A DNA stretch of 64,000 bases, taken from Hsuehochloa calcarea (taxonomy: Eukaryota; Streptophyta; Magnoliopsida; Poales; Poaceae). A program made the position numbers and the translations under genes. The notes beneath the pieces are model-generated. The model was given only the letters and a program-made list of their open reading frames with translations. It did not search any database and was not told the origin of the DNA. Positions within the stretch are counted from its first letter, which is position 1. Each line of letters opens with the position of its first letter. Positions 44,797-56,810 of this stretch are shown here, one piece after another. The stretch lies in assembly GCA_036346395.1 (NCBI GenBank), contig CM070615.1, positions 27,275,282-27,339,281 on the forward strand, written 5' to 3'.

Positions 44797-46638
44797 TGTA
44801 GGACCGTAAAGGCGACTAGGGGGGGTGAATAGGCGCTTTCTCAAATTTCTCGCCTTAATCAAATTCAATACGAACTTTACTCCTTTAGCTATGAAAGCTA
44901 AGAAGATCAGTAAGTGCACAGTGGAAGCTTTGTGCTGAATTCGATAACCCCCTCAACCACAAGACACAAATGTGGAGAATTGATCTCACTAGTCCTGTCG
45001 GGCACCGCGATCCGACAGCTACCAAGCAAGCGGTCCGACCGATTTGAATCGGTTTGACCGGCCTTGAACGGGCGGTCTGAAAAGCGAGCGGTCTGACCGC
45101 CGTATAGAAATCGGTCCGACCGATTTAGTCCAGTACTGAAAAACAATGCCCAAATTCAAAACGAAATTTGGTCCAACTTTAGATTCAACCAATGAAACTT
45201 GACCAAATTTGAAGCACACCTCCCTAAGGATATTAGAGACCTATTTCTAGCGATGATCCTTCAGATCCACTTCACAGAATCGATCTCTGACGATTTTACC
45301 AAAGAAGTGCACAAACCCTATAAATATGAAAATCTTGATTCAAGACTTGCTTATGGGGGTTGATGATCTAGATGACTCTAGGAGTATTCCCACACATCAA
45401 AGCAAGACAAAATAGGTCAAGAGACCAAGCATAAACCCTTGAATCAAGGAAGCACCAAACTCATCAAAAAGAGAGAAGAACACAAAGGAGACAATCGATC
45501 TCTTAAGCAAGTATCACAAGATTGATTGATCCCACAAGATGCTTATAAAGCCACTCCCTCAAGGAGGACAAGAGCTCACACAAGGAGCACACACAATCTC
45601 TCCAAACCCTAGCTTCTCCTCTCCTCTCCAAACCCTAGAAAAAGGAAGATGGGCTCAAATGAATGCTTCAAGGGGTTTTACATCTCCCCCTTTCTATTTA
45701 TAGGAGAAGCCTAGGGTTTCACTTTTGGGACCCACACACACATGGGACCCACACACACAAATCTGTTGAAGCAATCGCCTGCTTCACCACGTGTAGGTTG
45801 ATCAGCGGCTCTCATCCCGTCCAAGACTCTCCGTCCAATCGAATCCCATCGAAACTCCTAGAGACTTGCACCGACTTCGCATCGCTCGATCCAACCAATT
45901 TGCACCGAACTACCCGTTCGATCCATCTTACCCATTCTGCACCATGCTTGAGTCACACGACCTCACCCGTCATCCATGATCGTTCTGGACCTCAGCTCTC
46001 CAAGCATAGTCCCGATCCACCTCACCTTTGACGTCGTTGACCTGCAAGTCACCTGCACAGCAATAGACAAACAAATCATCTCCGGGAACAAGTTCTTCAC
46101 AAATTGACCCACGTTAGTTCCACAATGCAATATGCAACAATAAAGCATTGACATCCAACAATAAAACCATTCAAATACACATCAATGCCAAGAAGGCTCA
46201 CCTTCAAGTGATCGGCGGTCTGACCGCCCCACACAGTCGGTCCGACCGATTTCATGCCGGTCCGACCGATTCCACAACGGCTGTCGGACCGCTCGAAAAT
46301 ACTTAGCCAAAATTCCAACTTGAAAATCCGAAACCTTCTGGAATTTTCAAACGAATAGAACTTTTGACTGTGAGCTCCAAAAACAATGTGACCACATCCA
46401 GGAGACTCCCCTCCCTTGCCTACACATCCTATTTGTGGCTCAGCTCCAAAATCCACTTTAAGGCAATACCGGTCGGACCGGCCACCACTATCGGTCGGAC
46501 CTCTCCACGGGCGGTCTGACCTCCTGTGGTCTGACAGACTGAAGCAAAACCGAAAACGCGTGATTTTGCAAACCAACAATGCCATTGCCAATTGACTCAT
46601 CATTCTAAGATCGTGCACATATCCTCACGATATCCACA
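44797..46638 (-). repeat. gag-only copia element, 5' LTR
   Basis: 1842 bp, a direct repeat of 38795-40662, with a TATA box at 45695-45702 (minus). The sharpest differences between the two LTRs sit in the palindrome clusters (for example 39000-39030 against 44996-45030). Confidence 0.9.
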
Positions 46639-48961
46639 CTGACCGATCCAGATCTAACAGTCCCTGAGCCTTCAGCCGAATCGTTTCGCGCCGCGTCGTC
46701 TCTCTCTCACTGCCAGCCGGGGCCCGCCTGTCGGATCTGTCTCCTTCCTCGCGCTGGCACCCGTGCAGAGCCGCTGCACCACGCAGACGCATTGGCCTGA
46801 TCACACCAGTGAATGCCGTGACTGCACCGCCCTTACCAACCACTCCTAGAGCTTCGCCTCTTCACGCCGCCTCCGTTGCCGTCATCTCCCGGGGATAACA
46901 TCCCCAGCACCGTTTTTTCCCGCACTTCTCCTCTTTTCGGCCGAGGAGAGGGAAGCTCGTGTGAGCTCAGTGCTTTGATAAAATGCTCACCTCTGGTTGC
47001 CTTAGCCTCCTCCTTCGACATTGTTTCCATTTTTGCTAAGCCTAGGCCTTGATTTTGCTTGTAGCTTCTGGACCATCGTCGTGTCTTCCTCGGCTCCGGT
47101 CCACGCCCAGAGCGCGCGCCCGAGGACTTCGTCGTGCCAAACTCATGCTCAGTGAGTCTTAACCTCGATCTTGCACGTCATATCATATCTTAGGGTTTGA
47201 GATTTGAAACCCCTCAATCAAATTGGTCATTGCACGATAGGAAATCGGGGAATCGAAGCTTTGCCAATTTTCGGCCGAAGAACCGACTTTTCACCTCCCA
47301 CCTTGCTCCAGTAGGCCATTCTCTGATTCTTTGTTACTGGAGTATTCTCTGATGATCTTCAAGCTATCCCACACATTCCTGTCATTTCGTTTTGCTCCAG
47401 TCGACCTCTCCACGTGAGTTGTAGAGCCGCCATCACCTCCTCCGACGCCGGCCTAACTCTGAGCTCCTCCGACCTTCTTCAACTCCTAGGTAGCCTCGCC
47501 TGACCCCCTAGATGCTCGAGCACCCGCTTAAGAGGACAATGCGGAGCTTTACATTGTGAATCACGTTTTCCGTATTGGCACCGCCGCTCATCTCCAGCGC
47601 GCCGCCGCTACCGGCCGCCATTGATGTCGCCACCACTGCCCAAGTGTGCGCAAGGCTATTGCGGTTCCCTTCCCGCCCTTGGCCGGCGAGCGCAACTTGG
47701 TATTATCGGATTACCGACAATACTGTAGCGACGTCATTAATATGTAAATCTAGATCATTAAATGCTAATGATTGATTACTGTATTTAATGGGTGTCTTAA
47801 GGATTGAGTGAATCGCTTACATGTGGGGCTAGGAACAGAAATCATCGTTTAAATAATGGTTTGAGTGAGAGAGTGACATGTGGGCCCCACGGGTTTAAGT
47901 GCACAGTATGGACCAGTGGACCGGCTCATGGACTCGCGGTCCATGCATTGTGCTATGAACCGTCTCTATGACAAGCGGGGCCCACCTGTCTGCGCAAATT
48001 AAAACCGAAAGTTAAATCGAAAAATGCACTATTCATTGGGTCCCGCTGGCCAGCGACTGTGGCTAGCATGGCTATCGGTAAGAAAAGTAATAAAGGAATA
48101 AGGAAATTCAGAATCCATTTATTTATACACTTAAAAATATGATTAACTTCAAAAATGCATAACTAATTCATCTTAACTCCAATTTGGATGGAACCAGTGC
48201 TGATAATTTTCATTTTTGATGAACTTTATTTCAAAATAGGTTTCATGCATGTCACAGTCGTAGAGAATATATTTTTGGATTATGATTCATAAATCTATTA
48301 TTTTTGTAAAAGAAAAATGATGATAACTTTGAAAATTCTTACTAATGCATGGAAACTCCAAATGAAATGAACCTAGTTGAATTAGGTTTATAATATTATT
48401 CTCTATTTACCTATGTAACTCTTTGTCTCCCCACTACTCTACAAATTTTGGCCAAATCGTTAAATTAATTAAATTGCTTTTTCTGGTAATTGAAATTCAA
48501 ACTACTATAACTCTCACATGCCAAATGAAAATGGAATAAATCTTTCACCTAAATTCATCTAAAATCTTGAACTAGCTACTGCAGAAAAATCATGCAATTT
48601 TAGCACTTTATTATATCGTATTTCTCGATGTTTATCGGTATCTTTATTCTATAGAGCTTAAAGCGATCGACGTAAATGCTTACGCCACTGAGAGTGAGCA
48701 ACTAAGCTTCCAGCAAGGCAAGCATCATTTGAACTTTCTTTTTGCATCATATTGATCCCAGTTTTAATACACTAGTGTTTGAAATTTAATGATATTGCTT
48801 GCATGCTATTTTCGGTATATCATTATGTTGTGAGTAGTTAGCTATATCCTACACTTGCCGGTTATCCTTGATAATTCCCTTATAATTATACTTAAGATAG
48901 TTGCTTGTGATGATGTGAAGGTTATGTGTTGAAAGTTTAGCCATTGCGGGTCTAGAAAACG
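46639..48961 (+). repeat. third gypsy LTR, middle part, with leader exons and exon A
   Basis: Continues the LTR from 38794. The GC-rich leader has acceptor CTTGTAG ending 47064, an 87-nt candidate exon 47065-47151 and donor CAGTGAGT. A 70-nt candidate lies at 47241-47310. Acceptor GCTCCAG ends 47400, with exon 47401-47489 before GGTAGCC, open in the frame exon A requires. Exon A is annotated separately. Confidence 0.6.
48655..48717 (+). other. exon A in the third gypsy LTR
   Basis: 63 nt after TCTATAG and before a GCAAGC donor: 2 nt, 20 codons (LKAIDVNAYATESEQLSFQQ), 1 nt. Aligned with copy 1 it has both synonymous and amino-acid changes and no indel. Confidence 0.6.
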
Positions 48962-50821
48962 TGTGGATATCATGGGGATATGTGCATGATCTTAGAGTGA
49001 TGAGTCAATTGGCAATGGCGTTGTTGGTTTGACGAATCTAGCGTTTTCGGAAAACTTCAGTGTTGTCAGGTCATTGGCGATTTGACCGGCGAAGCCACCG
49101 GTCAGACCGGCCATGTGGCAGTCAACAGCAATGCTTGCCGTTCCGACCGGCCACAATTTATGTTGGAGTTTGGGGCTAGGCCAACAATAGGTTGTGTAGG
49201 CATGAGAGGGGAGTCTCCTGGTTGTGGTCACATAATTTTTAGAGCTCCCAGTCAAAATTCTATCCAGTTGAAAATTCCAGAGAGGTTGCGGATTTTCAAG
49301 TTGAAATTTGGCTAAGTCTTTTGGGGCGGTCAGACCGCTATTGTGGAATCGGTCCGACCGCTGGGAAATCGGTCCGATCGGCTTGGTAGGGCGGTCAGAC
49401 CGGCTTCCACTTGGACTGCGGCCATTCTGGCATTGTTGTGTTTTGATGATAACTATTGTATGAATTTCAATGCTTTATTGTTACATATTGCATTGTTGAG
49501 CTAATATGGGTCATGTTGTGAAGAACTTGTTCCCGGAGATGATTTCTTTGTCTATTGCTGTGCAGGTGGCTTGCAGGTCAACGACGTCAATGGTGAGGTG
49601 GATCGGGACTAAGCTTGGAGAGCTGAGGTCTAGAACGATCATGGATGTCGGGTGAGGTCGTGTGACTCAAGCATGGTGCAGAATGGACAAGATGGTTCGA
49701 ACGGGCAGTTCGTTGAAGCTGGTTGGATCAAACGGCGCGGGGGTCGGTGCAAGTGCCTTGGAGGTTCCGATGGGATTCGGACGGGAGAGACTTGCCGACA
49801 TGATGAGAGCCGCTGATCAACCTACACGTGGTGAAGCAGGTCATTGCTTCAATAGATGTATGTGTGTGGGTCTCATTTGTGTTGGGCCTTAATGGGAGCC
49901 CATGAGAGAAACCCTAGCCTCTCCTATAAATAGAAAGGGGGGAGATGGAAAAACCCCTCAAGCACCCAAGCACTTAGGCATTCATTTGCAAAAACCCTAG
50001 TTAGGGTTAGGGTTTGGAGAGGAGAGGTTTAGAGAGAAATTTATGTGTGCTCTTGGATTGAACCCTTGTCCTCCTTGAGGGAGTGGCTTTGTAAGCAACA
50101 TCTTGAATCAATCAATCTATGGATGTTTGCTCAAGGGTGAAGTCTCATTTGCTTTCTTCTCTCTTTTGATGATTTTGGTGCTTCCTTGATCCGGGTGTTT
50201 ATGTTGGTCTCTTGACCGATTTTACCTTGCTATGATGTGTGGGAATACTCCTATAATCATCTAGATCATCAATCCCCCACAAGCAAGTTTTGGATCAAGA
50301 TTTTCATATTTCTAGGTTTTGAACACTTTTTTGGTAAAACCTTAAGAGATTGATTTTTTGAAGTGGATCTGGACAATCGTCGCTAGAAATAGGTCTTAGA
50401 TATCCTTAGGGAGGTGTGCTCCAAATTTGGTCAAGTTTCATTGGTTGAATCAAAAGTTGGACCAATTTTCATTTTGAATTTAGGCATTGTGTGTTGCCTC
50501 TGGACTAAATCGGTCTGACCGATTTTACACCGCCGGTCCGATCGCCCGACAGTCAGACCGCCAATTGAGCGTCGGTCCGACCGCCAGGCAGACAGACCGC
50601 CAGCACTACACCGGTCCGACCGGCCTAGTGAGATAAATTCTCCATTTATGAGTCCTGTGGTTATGGGGGTAATCGAATTCAGCACAAGGCTTCCTCTATG
50701 CATTTACTGATCTTCTTAAATTTCATAGATAAAGGAGAAAAGTGCATGTTGAATTTGTTTAGGGCGAAAAATCGAGAAAGCGCCTATTCACCCCCCCTCT
50801 AATCACCTTTACGGTCCTACA
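48962..50821 (+). mobile_element. copia solo LTR (same subfamily as the gag-only element)
   Basis: Starts TGTGGATATC and ends GGTCCTACA (1860 bp), flanked by AAACG at 48957-48961 and 50822-50826. No internal region, so it is a solo LTR. It carries a TATA box at 49925-49932 and palindrome clusters at 49080-49400 and 50510-50630. Confidence 0.92.
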
Positions 50822-52424
50822 AAACGCAATAGATCAATTGACGAGATTAGCTCGTCAATTGTGGGAGACACATAAGAATTCTTATTTTTCATTTGGTCTC
50901 GATTGTTATATCTGGTTGTTGGGTTAAAAACTTGTTGTTGTTAAATGGTTTTGGGTCTAGACAAGTGGTTGTAGTGTGGGTGCTGTTATGCACGAGACTC
51001 GGGTATGTGGTTGTCTTGTTCGGACCATTAAGGACCAAGCCATGGGCTTTCATTGCAAGTACCGATCGTGCTATCACACGTGATATATGGGTACCGTACG
51101 GTTAAGTAAGGGGGAGTTTTATTGCGTTACGTCCCATGGTGGTGTGAGGACATTTGTGTTTGATCATTTGTTCGGAGGAGCCGATGTAATTTTCTATAGT
51201 GTGCATGGGAGCACCAATTTTGGTTATTTATATTACATCGGTATTATTCCAATGCAACTTGTGAGCCCGCTTAGCAGGCGCTATCCGTAGCTTGTACTAA
51301 GTATGGGAACAACTCATGAGGGGGATTTATCTAAATGGGGCTTTCTTGCTAAAAATGACCGCATCTCGAATCTCCCCGGCCGGCATACTTAAGGAAGTGT
51401 GTCATTTTCTGGAGGCATTCGAGGCTTACGGGCTAGTCGAGTCGTGTGGGTAAAGTAGTACACCTCTGCAGAGATAATCTATTCGAATAGCGGTGTCCAC
51501 GGTTATGGACAACACTTGGTTTGGTATGCGTCATCGTTAGATTGACATTAAAAGTTGACATGGTTATAACTTGATTACGGCATGAATGGGATGTTCATGG
51601 ATCTTAGTTTGTCAAAGTGGACAGACACTTTGATATTGAGTGATCTATACAATTATATGTCTCGTGAAATCCTTTCTTGAAGAAATGATTTACAAATTGG
51701 TTTTTGAAAACTAGATGGTCTATGAATGTAAGATGTTGTGTTTTCTGCAAAACTAGAAACACTAATGTTATTCTTCGGGTGCCCAATATGCATAACTAAT
51801 TTTTCTTTGTATAAGACTTGCGAGTACCTTCGTACTCAGCCAGTTTGTCTACTGGTTTTCAGGTGAGGATGACTTCGAGCCAGATGAGCTCGTCAGTGCC
51901 GATTTAGGTGACACTGACGAGTAGTGTTGTTATTTAACACCCAGTCGGTTGCCATGGGTTATGGGGCACACCATGCTGGACTTTTGGTTTATTTATATTG
52001 CTTTTGCTACTACTTATTGTTCTTATTTGAATTTGGTTGGTCGGCCGTTATGTAATAGTTGTAGACTTAACTATTATGTTGTATGTCTTTTAGATTATCA
52101 ATGTATGAATATTGTATGGATGTGATTTGCGTTGAATGAGATTATGAGCATGTTGGTTGCTGATCTTAGGAGCCAACATGATCTCATGCTCGCTGTTGAT
52201 GAATTATATTTTAACTCACTAAGTGTGAACTTTGATTGTTTGGATTACTGGATATCATGTAGTGCTTGCGAGGGAACAGTACGCATGATCGTCGGATCTC
52301 TAGTTTCAGTCAAACCTTCTCACTTAGATGGAGTTAAGTTGGAATCCATTTACTAGAGGTCGAGAGTTATTTCCATAAGACCAGGATAACCTCGGTCTTA
52401 TAGAAATAACCCGGGGTCCTCACA
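50822..52424 (+). repeat. third gypsy LTR, right part
   Basis: Resumes after the copia solo LTR and runs to CCTCACA at 52424. It contains CTATTCGAATAGC (51479), the GAGTAC...GTACTC pair (51822-51837), exon B and a 3'UTR-like tail matching the element-1 LTR. Confidence 0.85.
51863..51924 (+). other. exon B in the third gypsy LTR
   Basis: 62 nt after a proper acceptor (GGTTTTCAG): GEDDFEPDELVSADLGDTDE, then TAG at 51922. It shows the acceptor that has lost its AG in family 1. Confidence 0.62.
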
Positions 52425-53208
52425 TGGATATAATGCATTAGACCAGGATCAAGCTAGTGCACACAATGTCAACATAGATAAATATCATCCCACACAAGAC
52501 GAATATACAGTTTTGACCTCATGGTCGAGTTTACAATTATTAAACCACGCAAGGCTGACACTCAATAAAGAAACAACAGCTGAATGAAAGCAACTCCAGC
52601 GGATACCCATCGACTCGCCACAGCCAACCGATTGGGATCAAGACCTAACGATCACCTTCCTCGTAAAGCTCCTCCTCGAAGGCAGGCGACAATTCCTCTA
52701 CTTCAGCTAAATGATTGCAGCAAGAATGAGTACTCCGAGTACTCAACAAGTTGTACCACATAATGCAATTATAGATGATGGCTTATTCCAAGGAAATGGC
52801 TTATGTGGCTGTTTTGCAATAAAACATCATTTACAATTGAATACAAATAATATATTGAAAGTGTAAATCAAGATAAATAAATAATAATAATTTAACAATT
52901 GTTTTCATAAAGCCACTAAGCCTAATCAGTTTCTTTCACACAAATGTATAAGTTATCTCACACAGTTGTCCCTTCCCAATTGTTTTATTGAAAAAATCTA
53001 CCCCTCGTGTCAAATCCCCGAGCATATCCATGACGGCGAACGCGGCTATTCGAATAAATTGATTAACACTCGGCAGAGGTAGTACACTTTACCCACACAA
53101 TATAATCAACTGGATCAGAACTGATCACAATAAAATATTTCTGAAACTTCATCTCAATAATTGACACTCTCGTTGTGCTTACTACCAGCACAATCCCCAC
53201 AGAGGTGG
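52425..53208 (-). repeat. relic gypsy LTR X, minus strand, truncated
   Basis: After the TGGAT duplication the minus strand shows the LTR blocks CTATTCG, GTAGTAC and GAGTAC...GTACTC in the order of the 4.4-kb LTRs, but with a different sequence. It is cut at 53208 by relic Y and lacks a visible exon A. Confidence 0.55.
52645..52706 (-). other. exon B in relic LTR X
   Basis: On the minus strand, 62 nt after CATTTAG: AEVEELSPAFEEELYEEGDR, then TAG. Nine of 20 residues are acidic. Length and phase match the other families. Confidence 0.55.
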
Positions 53209-53494
53209 TGTCGGACCCCAAATTTGTAATTTGGAATCTATTGTGTCAATCTGTGTCATTCCCTGGATCAGTAGATAGCACACACAGATACATTCTTGGA
53301 TCAATCACACACATCACATACACAACTAAAATATATTACATAAATGGCCGTGCGGCTCAGTGTTTTACAAAAGGGGCACAAAGGCCACAATAGCACAAAG
53401 TTCATAGTACATAGTAAGGGATAAGTGCGGAAGCAAAAGAAGTAGTTGTGGATCCATTCACTATGCCCACAGGCAAGCGGCTGGGGGTCCCGGC

Positions 53495-53568
53495 CTAAGT
53501 TTCATCATCCTTGCCACCGTCTGGTCCAGCTGCCACGTAATAGTCTTAGGGGTCCTGGTCGAGTGGCT
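53495..53568 (-). other. exon B in relic LTR Y, with an in-frame stop
   Basis: 74 nt after TCTTTTAG, same phase as the 62-nt exons but 12 nt longer. It reads PLDQDP, a TAA, then DYYVAAGPDGGKDDET and TAG. Decayed, or one base wrong. Confidence 0.4.
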
Positions 53569-54725
53569 CTAAAAGATTATATTGGACGAGCCTAAGTACA
53601 CAACCGTACTCATGAGGCAAGACATAATACAGTTTATTATAGATGCAAGGGTAGTCAAGAAAAGGTTCAAAGTTCTTTTATTTGCATAAAACCAAGTTTG
53701 AATTAGATCAAGTAGTAGAACATTATGAGACTTAGGACTTTTAACAACAAATTTTATAAACTATTTATTATATGTAAGGTACTAGTGGAGATCCCATCTC
53801 CTATATCATTGAGTGGCTCCATCCACCCAATGCTCGGGCTAATCTGTAATTACCACTGGTCTCCGACCAGGCTTTCTCAAATCCCTAGGGTCCACCCTAG
53901 CTTTTCATTCCATACCCACACACAAATGGTTTTATAAAAAAATGAAAGCTAGTTCAAGGTAGTTCTTGGCACTGCTCTTGACCACAAGTATGGCTCTCTA
54001 GATGGTGTGCGACTAAGTTGATTATCACAAGGTCTTTACAATGCCCTCCCCAATGCAACCCTACACCACTTGCCATGCCCCCAGGGTCTCTATTTGCGCC
54101 GTTTGGTCTTCCTGTGCCTCCTACCCATATGCACGCCACATATCCACCAATGATGAGGTTGCAAGGGGCGAACAAATTAGTTAGTCAGATCGTACCCATT
54201 ATAGACTTATGGTCGTACTGTTTTTACACGAGAGGTCATCACAAGAACTCAGTCCTTTATTGACTTGGGCGGTGCATCCACATACCCCACCGATGTGTAT
54301 CCCCAACACCAGCCACTCTTTCCCTCTGTCCAAGTTGAAATCGGTTTTTTAGGTTTTGGTTTATTTTGAAAATAACCTTTAGTCCAACATACCAGCCAGG
54401 CTCCTAGCCTCAACTGCCCAAATCCAGTTTTCGTGTTTGGAAAGGTTGGTGCGGGCAATTTAATGCCCTTATGACAATGTATCTAAGCAAGGCTAAGCAT
54501 GACACTTAGATATAGACTTATTAACTAGTATGTAAACCATTAATTCTAGGGTGACAATTGATAATGTCCAAGTTCAAGGATTGGAAGTTTATACTCAATT
54601 ATCATTAAGGCATTAACTATGAATTACAACAATATAGTTGTATAAATCATAGCAATGCAATTTTATAATTTAAAGCAACATAATTTGCAAAGGCTAGGTG
54701 CAATTTGATCAAAGTATTGACTCTC

Positions 54726-54788
54726 CTTGGTCAAGATACTGTTGCTCTTGCTCGTGGTTTGGTAGAGGGTATTCGGAAGCTTTAGGTT
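54726..54788 (-). other. exon A in relic LTR Y
   Basis: Minus strand, 63 nt after TGTATAG: 2 nt, PKASEYPLPNHEQEQQYLDQ, 1 nt (end CAAG). The donor reads GAGAGT instead of GT or GC, so this copy is probably not spliced. Confidence 0.5.
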
Positions 54789-54900
54789 CTATACACAAAA
54801 TCCAATCAAATGAGCCCAAATGAATTCGACTTGCATTCAAAAATCCAAATGAACTCCAAATGGGGGTGTCTTCGGTTTAGTTGAGGAGCTTTAATTAATC

Positions 54901-56002
54901 TCTGGTTCTTATTAACGCGTTCGGTGTTGGACATAGAATACGAGTAGGTATCGTAAGATGTTTCTGAGATAGTAGCTAGTCTGTATACGAGTTCTCGGCT
55001 TCGAGCATTGTTCCGTGTTTCGACCACCGAGTCAGAGGGGGTTTTGACTACTTGGAAGGAAGGGGTTTTCAAGTACTATTCATTGTTTTGAGTACTATTC
55101 ATGGTTTCGATCACCTGGTTGGAAATGGGTTTCGAATGAAGGATTAGATGAAGGCTACGATAGCACAAAACAAAAAATTATCTCGCAACTAAAGAACCTC
55201 CGCTAGTAATAGATCACGATATTACCACTAGATGCGCTGACTCGTAGTGGAAGTAGAGTCGATGTAGCGAGTTAATGCAGTCGTAGTCGTACTCGCCGCA
55301 CATTTTCTTATCCGAGTCTTGTGATCGTCATGAGTTGATGATCATCCTAATGTTGATGCTTCGCAACTTCTTCTTCGAGTCTTATGATCGTCACGAGTTG
55401 CGGATCGTCCTAGTGCTAATGCTTCGCAACAACACCTTCAAGGTATCCACACGTACGGGATAGGGATACCACGCACTGGAGTGCTAGCGCTGGTAGCGTG
55501 GTATGAGGAAGGCATGGGTGTTAAGGTTTCGGGAGTTCTTCAAAAGATCATCTTCACCCTATGCCACCACCCCTCTATATATAGACATCCATGATGGGTC
55601 TCGTACTTGAGGCCCATTAGGAACTCGTGGCCTACAAGAATTCAGATCACCATCCAATTCAAATCCTAGCTATTTAAGTGTGCGACCCTATATGTTCATG
55701 TGTAATCGTTCGTGACTCGAAAACTCTTTTCCGACCACTAGTTGTTAGCGGTACCTAGCAGCACATAACGATTCCCAAACACACATAGAATATATCGGAC
55801 GAACCTTAATGCAATATGATATACAACCAGGTCTATTTACTAACGACCAACTCGTATCTCTATACGACAAGTCCATATTTGGTCTCGACCAATTCGTAAC
55901 TCCTTACGACCAGGTTTCGACCACTTAGTGACCATGTTCGACCAGCCTACGACTAGCTCGTATCTCCATTTGACTAGTCCGTATCTAATTGAACTGAAAG
56001 AC
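54901..56002. other. unassigned repeat-like sequence before the Tat element
   Basis: No gene. It contains a 62-63 bp tandem duplication (55314-55376 and 55377-55438), a hairpin with arms ATACCACGC and GCGTGGTAT (55468-55505) and a TATATATA at about 55575. From 55850 CGACCA/TGGTCG phrases recur, and they continue into the Tat LTR. Probably another degraded LTR. Confidence 0.45.
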
Positions 56003-56719
56003 TGTTGAGGATTAAAATATTCATATATTATCTTAATACATGATAAAGACCATACGTCTTCGTGGTCGTAACTTCTAAGACCACCGACCTATCTGGTCGT
56101 AGGTACTACAGAAGTTATATAATAAATACCCTGGTCGGACAAAGTTCCAAACCTAGTCCACGACCAGGTAAGTGCTCGTAAAGCTATGAACAGGCGTCTG
56201 GGTCGAGTCACGACCACGCCACTCACTATGTAATGAATGAATCACGTGTTTCATATTCCGCATAATACAACACTATCACGGTTGATGATTTAACGTCTCC
56301 TAAATCATTAACCGCATAGCGGTTAACACCTTCACCAACCGCCCTTGCGGTTGGTAAAATGGTCAAACTGCCACCTCTTTCCGACCAGACGCGTCGCTCC
56401 CCAACGGGTGTCTCCTCGTGAGACAACTGCCACCGCTTCATCAAGTACTTAAGGAGGACCATAGAAGGCGGAAAGGGACAATCATACAACGAGAACAACA
56501 AGCACAGAGACGAAGAGACAAGACACAAGACATCAGCAACAGTCCTATAGAAGCACATCAAGCGAGATATAGCAAAGTGTTGTGTTTTTAGATACTCTCA
56601 GTGTTTGTAATCGTGAGTTCATAGCAATAAAGAGCAAGTTAGATCCACTCCCAGGAGATACGCACATTTTTCCTCTTTTCATTTATATATTCATAAGATC
56701 GGCGATTTGATCGTCGACA
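56003..56719 (+). repeat. Tat element 5' LTR (about 717 bp)
   Basis: TGTTGAGGATT to TCGTCGACA, followed by the primer site. It has an AATAAAG polyadenylation-type signal near 56627 and many TGGTCG/CGACCA phrases. The start is inferred from the TG end and position, because the second LTR is not in the window. Confidence 0.7.
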
Positions 56720-56721
56720 GC

Positions 56722-56739
56722 TGGCGCCGTCCGTGGGGA
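56722..56739 (+). other. Tat element primer binding site
   Basis: TGGCGCCGTCCGTGGGGA starts two bases after the LTR. It begins TGG, as expected for pairing with a tRNA CCA end, and the motif is typical of this lineage. Confidence 0.8.
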
Positions 56740-56810
56740 AGATAGTGCAAAACTTCTGAAGAGGTTCTTTGCTCAACTCATCCATTTTCTTCATATTCGT
56801 AATTGCAAGT

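Larger units (their letters stand above)
38795..46638 (-). mobile_element. gag-only copia element (non-autonomous), minus strand
   Basis: Both ends are about 1.85-kb LTRs (as read on plus: TGTAGGACCG...ATATCCACA). The primer site is at 44781-44794 and the purine tract at 40663-40675. The internal region of 4.1 kb holds gag and its extension only; no protease, integrase, RT or RNase H sequence was found. Flanks are CTGTT and CTGAC, an imperfect duplication. It probably depends on enzymes of related autonomous copies. Confidence 0.88.
38254..52424 (+). mobile_element. solo LTR of a third Tekay-like gypsy family, with two copia insertions
   Basis: Starts TGTCACATCCC and ends GGGGTCCTCACA, with TGGAT duplicated on both sides. 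The pieces 38254-38794, 46639-48961 and 50822-52424 together make about 4.46 kb and follow the block order of the element-1 LTR, with substantial divergence. There is no internal region, so it is a solo LTR. It interrupts the end of the plant-mobile-domain gene. Confidence 0.88.
53209..54900 (-). repeat. relic gypsy LTR Y, minus strand, upstream end not found
   Basis: Its 3' terminus on the minus strand is GGGGTCCGACA, like the GGGGTCCTCACA ends of the other LTRs. It contains the inverted repeat near 53594-53612, exon B and exon A. The 5' end (TGT.ACATCCC type) was not found before 56003, so the boundary is approximate. Confidence 0.5.

Noticed and set aside
38790..46643. clean 5-bp target duplication around the gag-only copia element
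   Set aside because: Flanks are CTGTT and CTGAC, matching at only three of five bases.
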